Positions 42,019 to 51,263 of a stretch of 64,000 nt of DNA are shown one piece after another. The notes under the pieces are model-generated. The model was not told the origin of the DNA. It was given only the letters and a program-made list of their open reading frames with translations, and ran no database searches. This DNA comes from Hymenobacter lapidiphilus. Lineage in GTDB: Bacteria; Bacteroidota; Bacteroidia; Cytophagales; Hymenobacteraceae. Each line of letters begins with the position of its first letter. The first letter of the stretch is position 1. The position numbers and the translations under genes are program-made. The stretch spans positions 54,395 to 118,394 of the forward strand of contig NZ_JABKAU010000012.1 in the NCBI RefSeq assembly GCF_013377885.1, in the 5' to 3' direction.

Positions 42019-44913
42019 ATGCGCTCCTTATTAAATCCGCGGTGGCTCTGGCTGCTCAATACGCTGCCGGTGGCGCTGCTGCTGCTCTTTTTTGGGGCCG
42101 AGTACAAGGTAATTCGCAGCCTGCTGGAGCCGGCGAGCCGGCTGGCCTGGCAGTGGCTGGGCGCGGTGCTGCTGGGGCTGGTGCTGGCCCACGCGGCCTA
42201 CGCGGGGTGGCTGGCGGCGCGGCGGCGGCAATTACCGATTGGTTATGCGCTGGCGGCTTTGGGCCTTTACATTGGGCTGCTATACAGCTACGGAACGCAG
42301 GTCGACCGGCTCTTTCCTTTTAGCGTGCCCCGCTGGATGGTGCCCGCCGACCTGCCGCTTTATGCCGGCACTTTCCTGATGCCCACGCTGGCCCACGCTG
42401 CGGCCGTGCTGGTGTTGCGCCTCACGCCCGAAAACCGCGAATTTAAAGCTCTGCCCAACTTCGGGGCCGCGCTGGCCGTGCCGACGGTCGGGTACCTGTT
42501 TGCCCAACTGGTGCTGCCCCTGTGGCACTATGGCTCGGGTCCGGTAACCCAGCACGTGTTGGTAGTGCTGCTGATTACCGGCACGCTGCTGTTTCTGCTG
42601 GCGCTGAGCCGGGGCGTGTACATTCTGGCCCGGAGGCGGACGGCTAACAAAACCTTCCGCTGGGTTGGGCTGCTGCTGGTCGCCGGAGTGCTGCCATTGG
42701 TAGGCCTGGCCGTAAACAACGGCGAACTGGGCGTTTTGGGCCGGGGGCAGAGTGCAGTCGGCATATTCGGCGACTTCTCCGACCCCTGGTGGTACGGGCT
42801 GGCGGGGCTCAATGCGCTGCTGTTGCTTTGGTCCAACCCGGTCGGTTTCCGGTGGCGGCTGGTGCTTTTGCTGGGGCGGGCGGCATTATTTGGCTACACG
42901 CTGTATTTCTTTCTGGTGTTTTTGCCCTTCCTCCCGCTGTCGGTGGTGGCCGTGTTGCTGCTGGGGTCGGGCTTTTTGTTGCTGGCGCCGTTGGTGCTGT
43001 TTATCGTACACGTGCGGGTGCTGAGCGAAGACTACGCCGCATTACGGCTCTACTTCGGGCGGCGTGGGTTGCTGGCGGGGCTGCTGGCCGCTGGGTCTGT
43101 ACTGCCGCTGGCCGTAGCCGGGCAGTACGCCTGGCACCGCGCCACGCTGCACCGGGCCCTCAATTACGTGTACCAGCCCGATTATTTCCGCCCAGTGGCC
43201 CCCGTTGATACTACTGTGCTGCGGGCCGTGCTGGGCACCGTGCGACACCATAAAAACACCCGCAGCGCGTCCATCACCGGTGCCCGGCTGCCCTACCTCT
43301 CCTCGTTCTACAATTGGGTGGTACTCGACAACCTGACCCTGCCGGAAAGTAAAATGGAGCTGCTGGAACAGGTGTTTCTAGCCGAAGAACCAGTCAACCA
43401 ACCCCAGTCAGAAACGGAAACTGCCGATGAAATAGTGAAGGATGTAGCCCGGGATACCGGCAGCCCGCCCGCGGCCCCAACCGCGCCGCGCCTCACGCAA
43501 CTGGCAGCCCGCAGCCGCTACGTTGCCCGCCAGCGCATCTGGGTCAGCTGGGTCGACCTCACCATCATCAATCCCGACTCCAACGCCAACTTCGCCGAAT
43601 ACACCACCCGACTGCCGTTGCCGGCGGGCTGCTTCGTGAGCAACTATTACCTCGATATGGCCGGCCGCCGCGAGTATGGTATTCTGGCCGAAAAGCGGGC
43701 CGCCACCTGGGTATACCGTCAGATCCGTGCCGAAAACCGCGACCCGGGCCTGCTGAGCTACCGGCACGGCAACGAGTTGGATTTGCGCGTTTTCCCGCTG
43801 GCCGCCGGCGAAGTACGCCGCACCGGCCTGGAGCTGCTGCATCCTGAACCGCTCACGCTGCAGCTCGATGGCCAGTCGGTGCAGCTTGGCGAAGCTCGCC
43901 CCGGTACCGCCCTGCCCCCCGAAACCGGACTGGCCGGCGGCGCAACTTACGTGAGTGCCGCCCAAAAAGCCGCGCTGCCCTTGGTCCGGCGGCAGCCGTA
44001 CTACCACTTTCTGGTGGATAATTCGATCGGCCGGCAAGGCTCCTGGGCTGCCTATCGGCAAATGATGGTGGCGGTTGTCCGACCAGCCGGGCCAAGTGAT
44101 GAAAGGTCTGAGTACAGCTTGGTAGGCAGCCGCACCACTCCCTTCAGGCGGCCGGAAGCAAGCAGAACCGCAAAAACCAATCTGCCCGTCGAGGGCGGCT
44201 TCTACCTCGACCGGGCCATCCGGCAGACGCTGGTCCGGGCCGCCGAAACGCCTGCGTCGCGCTACCCGGTGCTGGTGGTGGTGTCGGCCGATTTCCGGCG
44301 GGCCATCCTTCCGGCCAACTTCGCCGACCTGCGCCACACCTTTCCAGAATCGGCGTTTTTCTACGAGCTGCTGCCCGATGGCCGGCTCGTATCCCACTCG
44401 CTGCTGCACGACCCTGCCGCTCCGCTCGACACCCTAATGGCTCCCGACCCGGCCAGCCCCGTAGTAGCCTGGCCCAACCCTGAAAATGCCACCGCCTACC
44501 TGCCCGCCAATGGCCAGCCCGAACTGGTGCTGGACAGCTCGCCGGTTTCACCCCAGCAACTAACGGCCCTAGCTCCTCATAATTGGCACTCGGGCCTGGT
44601 GCTGCAGGCCAGCTGGCGCCACCAGCTGCACCACCCCGAAACAGGCGAAGCGGCCGGACGCCAACTGGTCGAGGCCAGTTTCCGCACGGGGCTGCTAACC
44701 CCGCTCACGGCATACCTGGCCCTCGAAAATGATGCTCAGAAAGCGGCCCTACGGCGCAAGCAGGCGGAAATGCTCAACGGCCACGCAGCCCTGGAAGCCG
44801 AGGAAGACCAGCGCATGTCGGAGCCCGGCGACTGGTTGCTGTTGCTACTGGGCGCGGCGCTGGCCGCACATGGCTGGTGGCGCCACCGCCGACCGGGGCC
44901 AGTAGCGGCATAA
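42019..44913 (+). CDS. MSEP-CTERM sorting-domain membrane protein with VIT domain
   Basis: 964 residues from the ATG at 42019 (MRSLLNPRWLWLLNTLPV); an upstream in-frame ATG at 41944 would add 25 polar residues. The N-terminal half has about ten hydrophobic helices (to about residue 390). A VIT-like (vault/inter-alpha-trypsin) domain follows at about residues 495-620 (RQRIWVSWVDLTIINP), then a von Willebrand-like region. The C-terminus is Met-Ser-Glu-Pro (residues 933-936), a hydrophobic helix and a basic cluster (WWRHRRPG), exactly the tripartite signal read by exosortase K. Its biological role is unknown. Confidence 0.9.
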   Translation: MRSLLNPRWLWLLNTLPVALLLLFFGAEYKVIRSLLEPASRLAWQWLGAVLLGLVLAHAAYAGWLAARRRQLPIGYALAALGLYIGLLYSYGTQVDRLFPFSVPRWMVPADLPLYAGTFLMPTLAHAAAVLVLRLTPENREFKALPNFGAALAVPTVGYLFAQLVLPLWHYGSGPVTQHVLVVLLITGTLLFLLALSRGVYILARRRTANKTFRWVGLLLVAGVLPLVGLAVNNGELGVLGRGQSAVGIFGDFSDPWWYGLAGLNALLLLWSNPVGFRWRLVLLLGRAALFGYTLYFFLVFLPFLPLSVVAVLLLGSGFLLLAPLVLFIVHVRVLSEDYAALRLYFGRRGLLAGLLAAGSVLPLAVAGQYAWHRATLHRALNYVYQPDYFRPVAPVDTTVLRAVLGTVRHHKNTRSASITGARLPYLSSFYNWVVLDNLTLPESKMELLEQVFLAEEPVNQPQSETETADEIVKDVARDTGSPPAAPTAPRLTQLAARSRYVARQRIWVSWVDLTIINPDSNANFAEYTTRLPLPAGCFVSNYYLDMAGRREYGILAEKRAATWVYRQIRAENRDPGLLSYRHGNELDLRVFPLAAGEVRRTGLELLHPEPLTLQLDGQSVQLGEARPGTALPPETGLAGGATYVSAAQKAALPLVRRQPYYHFLVDNSIGRQGSWAAYRQMMVAVVRPAGPSDERSEYSLVGSRTTPFRRPEASRTAKTNLPVEGGFYLDRAIRQTLVRAAETPASRYPVLVVVSADFRRAILPANFADLRHTFPESAFFYELLPDGRLVSHSLLHDPAAPLDTLMAPDPASPVVAWPNPENATAYLPANGQPELVLDSSPVSPQQLTALAPHNWHSGLVLQASWRHQLHHPETGEAAGRQLVEASFRTGLLTPLTAYLALENDAQKAALRRKQAEMLNGHAALEAEEDQRMSEPGDWLLLLLGAALAAHGWWRHRRPGPVAA

Positions 44914-44964
44914 CTGACTTTTTGAAGCGAGCCGCGTATAGGCAAACGTCTCACTTTCTCTCTC

Positions 44965-45660
44965 ATGAAAAAAACAAACCCACTTTACCCAGTAGCCGCT
45001 GCTGTTGCCTACACCGGGGCCGGCATTATCGGGCTGGTTGCCCTGTATGTAGCTGCCTCATTGGTGCTGTCGGCCGTTCCGGTGGCCGGCGAGAAGGCCA
45101 CGCCCGCTCCCAGCGAAGCCGTGGAGGTATACCTGCTCTCCAACGGCGTGCACACCGACCTGGTGCTGCCCGTGCGCAATGTCCAGCAGGACTGGACCCG
45201 GTCCATTGCTTACGCCGATACGCCCGCCAACGACACCAGCCAGGAGTTCGTGGGCTTCGGCTGGGGCGACCGGGGCTTCTACCTCGATACGCCTACCTGG
45301 GCCGAGCTCAAGCTCAGCACCGGCCTGGAAGCCATGTTCTGGATGGGTACCACGGCCATGCACACCACCTTCCACCACCGCCCCGAAGTAGGCCCCAAGT
45401 GTGTGCTGCTCACGCTCACGCCGGCCGAGTACGCCCGGCTTGTCCGCTTCATTGAAACCAAGTTCGATTTGGATGCCCAGGGCCGCCCCCAGCAGATTAA
45501 GGGCCATAGCTACGGCCAGAACGATGCTTTCTACGTCGCCAACGGCACCTACAACCTCTTCGATACCTGCAACAGCTGGACCAACCGCGGCCTGAAAACT
45601 GCCGGCCAGCGCGCCGCCCTCTGGACACCCTTCGACTTCGGTATGTTCTGGCACTACTAG
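44965..45660 (+). CDS. DUF2459 / TIGR02117-like protein
   Basis: 231 residues. An N-terminal transmembrane anchor (about residues 10-35) precedes a soluble domain with SNGVHTDLVLPV, GFGWGDRGFYLDT, HTTFHHRP and FDTCNSWTNRGLK. The conserved His, Cys-Asn-Ser-Trp and Asp pattern suggests a cysteine hydrolase-like fold, but no activity is established for the family. It follows the MSEP-CTERM gene by 51 bp and is probably cotranscribed with xrtK. A terminator follows. Confidence 0.82.
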   Translation: MKKTNPLYPVAAAVAYTGAGIIGLVALYVAASLVLSAVPVAGEKATPAPSEAVEVYLLSNGVHTDLVLPVRNVQQDWTRSIAYADTPANDTSQEFVGFGWGDRGFYLDTPTWAELKLSTGLEAMFWMGTTAMHTTFHHRPEVGPKCVLLTLTPAEYARLVRFIETKFDLDAQGRPQQIKGHSYGQNDAFYVANGTYNLFDTCNSWTNRGLKTAGQRAALWTPFDFGMFWHY

Positions 45661-45714
45661 ATTTTCATGTGGACTGCTAGCCTTTGTGTAGGAAGGTCTG
45701 CTTCATTGCATAAA

Positions 45715-45748
45715 AAAGGCGCCGCACTTAACCGAGTGCGGCGCCTTT
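45715..45748 (+). terminator. Terminator of the xrtK operon
   Basis: Perfect 14-bp arms AAAGGCGCCGCACT (45715-45728) and complement (45735-45748), followed by ACGTTTTTT. It lies between convergent genes and can serve both. Confidence 0.88.
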
Positions 45749-45768
45749 ACGTTTTTTCAGCTAACAGT

Positions 45769-46011
45769 TCAGTTGAGCCAGACCTGGGCCACGAACTCGA
45801 AGCGGTGGCGGGCAAAGGAGCCGTAGGGGCGCTCGGCATAGAAGCCCAGCACCTGCCATTCGTCGCTGTAGGCATTGCGCCGTAGGTGGACAGGATAAAC
45901 CTGCCCGCATGCCGGCCAGTCACCAATGTAGTCAGTCGGACGGTTACGGGCATTCACGCACCGCGCGTATTGCTGCACTGGAAGGGGGACGGGAAGCTTC
46001 GTTTTCGACAT
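45769..46011 (-). CDS. Small hypothetical protein
   Basis: 80 residues from the ATG at 46011 (MSKTKLPVPLPVQQYARC). No signal peptide or membrane segment. Notable features are Cys18, a GDWPACGQVYPV segment with a second Cys, and an aromatic-rich C-terminus (RHRFEFVAQVWLN). No family is recognised. A perfect -7 box lies 3 bp upstream, so its mRNA may lack a leader. Confidence 0.65.
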   Translation of the reverse strand: MSKTKLPVPLPVQQYARCVNARNRPTDYIGDWPACGQVYPVHLRRNAYSDEWQVLGFYAERPYGSFARHRFEFVAQVWLN

Positions 46012-46014
46012 ATG

Positions 46015-46022
46015 CAAATATA
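46015..46022 (-). promoter_or_regulatory. -7 box directly upstream of the 80-residue gene
   Basis: TATATTTG on the minus strand, 3 bp before the ATG at 46011. With transcription starting a few bases past the box, the transcript would begin at or next to the start codon. Confidence 0.5.
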
Positions 46023-46298
46023 AGAATATTTGTTGATAAAGCTAAGTATTTTAGCCAAAAATTTCATAAATTTTCGGATGATGATCCTGCTCTAAGTGCC
46101 GATTATCCGTTCTTAAGCCGGTATGTAGCTCGCTGATTCTATATTTTTTTTAAATATATTTAAAAATTTATATTAGGAATAGATTGCTAATTAATTTGGG
46201 TGCAATTGGTGGATAAGTCAGTTTTCATACGCGCTGATAATCGACCCATGTCCCGCCTTTACAGCGTGCCGATACTATTACGCTGCCACCTGAGTTTG
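46023..46298. other. AT-rich intergenic segment
   Basis: The base composition changes sharply to AT-rich, with runs such as TATATTTTTTTTAAATATATT near 46140-46160, in an otherwise GC-rich window. I see no open frame of useful length. It may hold a foreign remnant or regulatory curvature between the 80-residue gene and the protease gene end. Confidence 0.55.
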
Positions 46299-49154
46299 CT
46301 ACGGACGCTTCAGTACCCGGTAAGTACCAACTCCGGCCGCCGTATCTATCCGTAGCAGGTACACTCCGGCCGGGTAGTCCGACAGGTCGAGGGCGGCGGT
46401 GGTTTGTCGGAAAGTGTATGCTGCCAGCTGTTGCCCGAGCACCGATAGTATCCGTACCGTAGCCAAGTCGCTAGTGGGCAGCTCCAGGCGCACAGCGCCC
46501 GAAGTAGGGTTGGGGTAAAGCCGGACGCCAGCCAGCATGCGGGGCTTCGATGCGGTAGGCACTTGCTGGTAACCGATAGCTGCAGCGTCGGCTGCAGCCT
46601 GCAGCTCGGCCAGCGAAGGCGCAGCCAGCACCGCGAAGGCCACCGTTACCGAGTCGGCGGGGGCCAGGTAGGGCAGGGCCGCGCCCACCACCTGGGCGGC
46701 ATCGGAGCCGGTGGCCGGGCCAGCGGTGGCGTAGGTAGTGCCGCTGCTCAACGTCAGCCACTTCTCGGCCCGACTGAACCCGTCGTTTAGGCGCACAGGG
46801 CCGGCAGGAGTAGGTGAGCTGTTATCGAGGCTGAATACGCTGGGCTGGCCACCGGCCAAGTGCTGCACGCCGGCATATATAGTCTGGCCGGGCGTGTCGT
46901 GCACGTAACCCAGGCGGCGGGCCGCGTCCCAGCCGGTTCCGTTGCGGGTGGGGTCGTCGGGTAGGTCCCAATCCATAAACAGGCCCAGGTGTAGTGGCCG
47001 GAGCGTGTCGGTGGTAAGGTTGGTAAGCTGGTATTCGAGCAGCACGTAGTTGTGGTGCGGGGCTGCTGCCCGGGCGGTGGCCCGCTGGCGCAGGGCCACG
47101 CCCATAGCCAGTGGGCCAGTGGCAGATAGTTGCCCCTCGCGCAGTCGGCCCTCGGCTCGTTGGTTGGCTGCCCCGCTGGCGGCGGGCATATAATGCACCT
47201 GCCCTACGGCTTCAAAGTCGGCGTCTCTGCCGCGCTTGTCGTTGCGCACGTTGTTGGCCAGGCGTGTGGCCGAGGTAGCCAGCAGCAGCCCGCCTTCGGC
47301 CAGTAGCGGTGGGCTCTGGCGGTAGCTGATGCCTTCACCGAGGCTGGGGTTGGTGCCATCGTAGCCCAGGTTGCCGCGGCTGGTGAGTGTGAGGCGCAGG
47401 TTGTTGGCATCAAGCACCACATAATCGGCGTTCAGCAGCAGGGTTTCATACTGGTATTCGGTGTAGCCGCTGCCTTCGTGGTGCAGACGGTAGCGCAGTA
47501 CTGCCTTGGTGTTGAGTGGCACGCCCGTAGCCGCCACGGCCAGCCGGAACGGTGCGGCGTCATTATCGGCCCTGGCCAGGCTGGCCAACGGGCCGGTGCT
47601 GAACTCGCCCTGACGAACCGTAACGTAAGGAGAAAGCGAAGTGAGCGTTACTGTAAGGCCCGGCAGTTCGCGTAGCAGGTTCTGTACCCGAACCGTGAGG
47701 CGCAGCGTGTCGGCAGGTGCATAGTAGTTGCGGGCCGGAGCGGCCGTGCGGGCCACCACCCGAGCCGAGTACGGCTGTTCCGTTACGGCCCGAAACACGT
47801 TCAGGCGGCCCGAGCCCAGCCGGCCGGCGTAGGCCACGTTGCCGGGCAGGTTATCGATAAAATCGGTGGTGCGCCGCAGCTGGGCCGCCACCTGGGCTGC
47901 ATTGTAGCCCGGAAACCGGCTGCGTACCAGCGCCGCCGCCCCTGCCACCTGGGGTGAGGCAAACGACGAGCCGCCCGTGTTGGTGTAATCGGTATCGGTA
48001 ACGCCGAACGTGGTAATAATCTGTTCCCCGGGGGCCGATAAATCAATTCGGTAGCTGAAGGTGCCGGCCAGGCTTCGCTCGTCGGTGCGGGTCGTCTGGG
48101 CCACCGACACCACATGCTCGTAGCTGGCCGGGTAAAAGTCCAGGTCGCGGGGCGTGTTGCCGGCGGCGGCTACTACCAGCACATCGTGGTTGAGGGCCGC
48201 GTAGCTGATAATTTCCTGCTCGAAGCGCGAAGGTGCGCCCACGCCACCCCAGGAAAGGTTGATAACCCGGCAGCCATGGTCGGCGGCGTATACAATGGCC
48301 TCGTAGCCCCCAAACGAGCCCAGGGGCGTGGAGGGGTAGATTTTCAGGGGCATAAACCGCGAGTGGTAACCCACGCCGGCAATGCCGCGGCCGTTATTGG
48401 TGGCCCCAGCCGCTACGCCGGTCACCATCACACCGTGGGCCAGGTCGGTGTTGTTGCGGGTGCGCTCGGGGTCGTTGTCGTGGTCGGCAAAATCCCAGCC
48501 GTAGTAGTTGTCTATGTAGCCGTCGCCATCATTGTCAATACCGTCGATGGGGTCGAGGCGGTTGAGCTGGTTCTTACCCCCAATGTCCTCGTGGGTGAAG
48601 CGAGTTCCGGCATCCACGATACCGATGACGATGCTGGTGTCGCCCTTGGTAACGTCCCAGGCCTGATAGGCGCGGATATTTTTAAGGTGATACTGCCCGT
48701 CGGCGCGGGTCGAGTCGGCCAGCGGGTCGTTGGGCTGCTGCAGGGGCTGGTAGTCGTAGAGCGGTTCGGCATACTCCACCAGGCCGGTTTTAAGCAGCCG
48801 TTGCTGCATCTGCGTCGGCGAGGTATCGGCAGGCAGCGTCAGCTCATAGAGCAGCCCTAAGTCCACAGCTCCGGTCTGGGCGCGGGCGGCAGTGGGCGCG
48901 GCGGCCTTTGGGAACTTGGGCCGGGCCGTTGCGCCGAAGGCCTGGAAGGCAGTAGTGAGGGACGCCGGCAGCGCGGCCGGACCCGGCCGGCGCGGCTGGG
49001 TGGCGTCAGCAGAAGCCGCTTTCAAGCGGAAAACCAGCACGCCCGGCCGCACCGTGCGGGTAGGTGTAGCCGTCGCGGCCGATTGGGCCACGGTCGCGAC
49101 GGTACTGCCCAGCAGCAGCGCGGCGCAGCAAAACCAACGTAGAGTTATAAGCAT
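46299..49154 (-). CDS. Secreted subtilisin-like serine protease with T9SS type A signal
   Basis: 951 residues. The signal peptide ends at about residue 23 (ATVAQSA), followed by a propeptide to about residue 150. The peptidase S8 domain has catalytic Asp in GIVDAGTRFTHEDI (near 179), His in TDLAHGVMVTGVAAG (near 240) and Ser in GGSSFASPQVAGAA (near 395). A long beta-sandwich region follows. The C-terminus (LAGVRLYPNPTSGAVRLE to GTYRVLKRP) is a type A sorting domain. It should be exported by the type IX system to digest extracellular protein. A Ca-binding-like DNDGDGYIDNYYGWDF loop sits inside the catalytic domain. Confidence 0.92.
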   Translation of the reverse strand: MLITLRWFCCAALLLGSTVATVAQSAATATPTRTVRPGVLVFRLKAASADATQPRRPGPAALPASLTTAFQAFGATARPKFPKAAAPTAARAQTGAVDLGLLYELTLPADTSPTQMQQRLLKTGLVEYAEPLYDYQPLQQPNDPLADSTRADGQYHLKNIRAYQAWDVTKGDTSIVIGIVDAGTRFTHEDIGGKNQLNRLDPIDGIDNDGDGYIDNYYGWDFADHDNDPERTRNNTDLAHGVMVTGVAAGATNNGRGIAGVGYHSRFMPLKIYPSTPLGSFGGYEAIVYAADHGCRVINLSWGGVGAPSRFEQEIISYAALNHDVLVVAAAGNTPRDLDFYPASYEHVVSVAQTTRTDERSLAGTFSYRIDLSAPGEQIITTFGVTDTDYTNTGGSSFASPQVAGAAALVRSRFPGYNAAQVAAQLRRTTDFIDNLPGNVAYAGRLGSGRLNVFRAVTEQPYSARVVARTAAPARNYYAPADTLRLTVRVQNLLRELPGLTVTLTSLSPYVTVRQGEFSTGPLASLARADNDAAPFRLAVAATGVPLNTKAVLRYRLHHEGSGYTEYQYETLLLNADYVVLDANNLRLTLTSRGNLGYDGTNPSLGEGISYRQSPPLLAEGGLLLATSATRLANNVRNDKRGRDADFEAVGQVHYMPAASGAANQRAEGRLREGQLSATGPLAMGVALRQRATARAAAPHHNYVLLEYQLTNLTTDTLRPLHLGLFMDWDLPDDPTRNGTGWDAARRLGYVHDTPGQTIYAGVQHLAGGQPSVFSLDNSSPTPAGPVRLNDGFSRAEKWLTLSSGTTYATAGPATGSDAAQVVGAALPYLAPADSVTVAFAVLAAPSLAELQAAADAAAIGYQQVPTASKPRMLAGVRLYPNPTSGAVRLELPTSDLATVRILSVLGQQLAAYTFRQTTAALDLSDYPAGVYLLRIDTAAGVGTYRVLKRP

Positions 49155-49447
49155 AGAACCAGAGAGATAGGGTAGAAGCGCGCGGTGGTTGGGTACTCAG
49201 GCTAACGAAACTGCAGCCCCCGTGGATTGGTTCGGGCGGGTTCGGGGCCGATTCCGTAAATTTAGCCACTCCAAAGCAGCCGGCCCCTACTTTTAGCCGA
49301 AGCCCCGGCCCCGCTGGGCCAGCGGCGAGGCCCGGCGGACCAGCGGGGCCGGGGCCGCTGGCAGGAAGCCATTTGCTGCGGCCCGCGGTTTACGTTACGG
49401 CCATTAGCGCGGCGCATAATTCTACTTTCCCACCCTTACTTTTCTAC

Positions 49448-51127
49448 ATGAGCACCAGCACCACCGACACCACCCAGAAGCACCAGGCGACCCTCGACGC
49501 GGCCGTGGAGGCCCTGCACGGCCGCACGTTCTTTGCCGCCTTCCCCGAAAATCCCTCGCCCGAAATCTATGGTGCCGACGCCGACAAGGAAGGCCGCGCC
49601 AGCTTCAAAGCCCACCGCGACCAGCGCTTCACCGAGCTGCAGCAGGGCGAATCCGCCGGCTGGGCCGGCCAGGAAGAGTCGCCCTACGAGCAGGCTTCGC
49701 TGGGCATCGAATACCCGTACTATAAGCCCGAAACGCTGGTGCAGAACGCCCAGGAGGTGTTCGGGCAGTGGCGCAAGCTGAAGCCGGCCGACCGCGCCGC
49801 GCTGCTGACGGAGACGCTGGAGGGCATGAAGGACCGGTTCTTCGAAATTGCCTATGCCACCATGCACACCACCGGCCAGGCTTACATGATGTCGTTTCAG
49901 GCCAGCGGCCCGCACGCTGCCGACCGCGCCCTGGAAGCCATTGCCGCCGGCTACGAAGAGCAGACCCGTTTCCCGGAGGAAACCCGCTGGGAAAAGCCCA
50001 TGGGCAAGTACAACATCACGCTGCACAAAACCTGGCGCGCCGTGCCCAAAGGCGTGGCCCTGGTAATCGGCTGCTCCACGTTCCCGACCTGGAACACGGT
50101 GCCCGGCATGTACGCCTCGCTGGTAACCGGCAATCCGGTCATCATCAAGCCCCACCCCAAGGCCGTGCTGCCCATCGCCATTGTGGTGGCCGAAGTGCAG
50201 AAGGTGCTGGTGGCCCACGGCCTCGACCCGCGCATCTGCCAACTGGCCGTGGATGCCAACGACCACCTGATTGCCAAGGAGCTGGCCGAAAACCCCGCTG
50301 TCAAGCTCATCGACTACACCGGCGGCTCGGCCTTTGGCGAGTACATTGAGGGGCTGAAAGGTAAGACGGTGTTCACCGAGAAAACCGGCGTCAACTCCAT
50401 CATCCTCGACTCCTGCGACGACCTCGACAAGGTGGCCCAGAACCTGGCCTTCTCGGTGAGCCTGTACTCCGGCCAGATGTGTACCGCGCCCCAGAACTTC
50501 TTCATTCCGGAAGGTGGCGTGAAAGTCGCCGGCGAGCTGGTGCCCTACGAAGATGTGGTGCAGAAGCTGGCTGCCGCGGTAACCAGCCTGGCCCAGAACC
50601 CCAAGGCCGGCCCGCACGTGCTGGGGGCCATTCAGAGCGCCACTACCCAGGAGCGCGTGCGCGACCTGGCCCTGGAAGGCAGCCGCTCGGTGCTGGCCCA
50701 TGGCACCGTCGATAACCCTGTTTTCCAGAACGCGCGCACCTGTTCCACGAGCATTCACGAAGTAGAGTCAAGCCGCGTCGAGCAGTTCAGCCAAGAGTTG
50801 TTCGGCCCGATTATGCTCGTCATCAAAACCCGCGACACCCAGGAAAGCATCCGTCTGGCGGCTGACCTGGCCCGCGAGCATGGGGCTATTTCGTGCGGTG
50901 CCTACACCACCGATTCGGCCGTTAAGGAGCAGATTATGGACGAGATGAGCCTGGCTGGCACGCCCGTCAGCTTCAACCTGACCGGCGGCATTTACGTGAA
51001 TCAGAACGCGGGCTTCTCCGACTTCCACGTAACGGGTGGCAACCCGGCCGGCAACGCCAGCTTCACCAACCCCGAGTTCGTCATCAAGCGCTTTACCTGG
51101 GTCGGCTTCCGTGAGCCGATTGCCTAA
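49448..51127 (+). CDS. paaN: PaaN-type aldehyde dehydrogenase (phenylacetate pathway)
   Basis: 559 residues from the ATG at 49448 (MSTSTTDTTQKHQATLDAA); a longer frame would begin in the 293-bp upstream gap, which shows no other gene. The aldehyde dehydrogenase fold has the catalytic Cys in SGQMCTAPQNFF and cofactor-binding segments VIGCSTFPTWNTVPGMYASL and IDYTGGSAFGEY. There is no C-terminal MaoC hydratase domain, matching the PaaN_2 type rather than bifunctional PaaZ. It would oxidise the ring-opened semialdehyde of phenylacetyl-CoA breakdown. No other paa genes lie nearby, so the substrate is inferred. Confidence 0.85.
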   Translation: MSTSTTDTTQKHQATLDAAVEALHGRTFFAAFPENPSPEIYGADADKEGRASFKAHRDQRFTELQQGESAGWAGQEESPYEQASLGIEYPYYKPETLVQNAQEVFGQWRKLKPADRAALLTETLEGMKDRFFEIAYATMHTTGQAYMMSFQASGPHAADRALEAIAAGYEEQTRFPEETRWEKPMGKYNITLHKTWRAVPKGVALVIGCSTFPTWNTVPGMYASLVTGNPVIIKPHPKAVLPIAIVVAEVQKVLVAHGLDPRICQLAVDANDHLIAKELAENPAVKLIDYTGGSAFGEYIEGLKGKTVFTEKTGVNSIILDSCDDLDKVAQNLAFSVSLYSGQMCTAPQNFFIPEGGVKVAGELVPYEDVVQKLAAAVTSLAQNPKAGPHVLGAIQSATTQERVRDLALEGSRSVLAHGTVDNPVFQNARTCSTSIHEVESSRVEQFSQELFGPIMLVIKTRDTQESIRLAADLAREHGAISCGAYTTDSAVKEQIMDEMSLAGTPVSFNLTGGIYVNQNAGFSDFHVTGGNPAGNASFTNPEFVIKRFTWVGFREPIA

Positions 51128-51175
51128 GCTCTGAGCTGCGGGCTTCCGTTTAACAAACCTGAACCGCTTGCACAA

Positions 51176-51217
51176 AACAAGGCCCCGTGCTCAACCGAGC
51201 GCGGGGCCTTGTTCGTT
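51176..51217 (+). terminator. Terminator after paaN
   Basis: AACAAGGCCCCG (51176-51187) pairs with CGGGGCCTTGTT (51202-51213), extendable by five more pairs with one G-T wobble, and is followed by a T-run (51215-51222). Confidence 0.88.
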
Positions 51218-51222
51218 TTTTT

Positions 51223-51254
51223 GCTAACAGCTAACAGCTAACAGCTAACAGCTA
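51223..51254. repeat. Heptanucleotide tandem repeat
   Basis: Four copies of GCTAACA plus GCTA in direct tandem. The unit is the same word found in the palindromic spacers at 13203-13297 and 21811-21905. It lies between the paaN terminator and a small lipoprotein gene and may vary in copy number between strains. Confidence 0.9.
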
Positions 51255-51263
51255 AAAACGAAG

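Noticed and set aside
49436..50758. Long minus-strand open frame antisense to paaN
   Set aside because: Mirror of a clear aldehyde dehydrogenase gene; no supported domains.
51223..51254. Possible CRISPR or phase-variable coding repeat
   Set aside because: The units are 7 bp in direct tandem with no spacers and lie between genes, so this is a simple tandem repeat.
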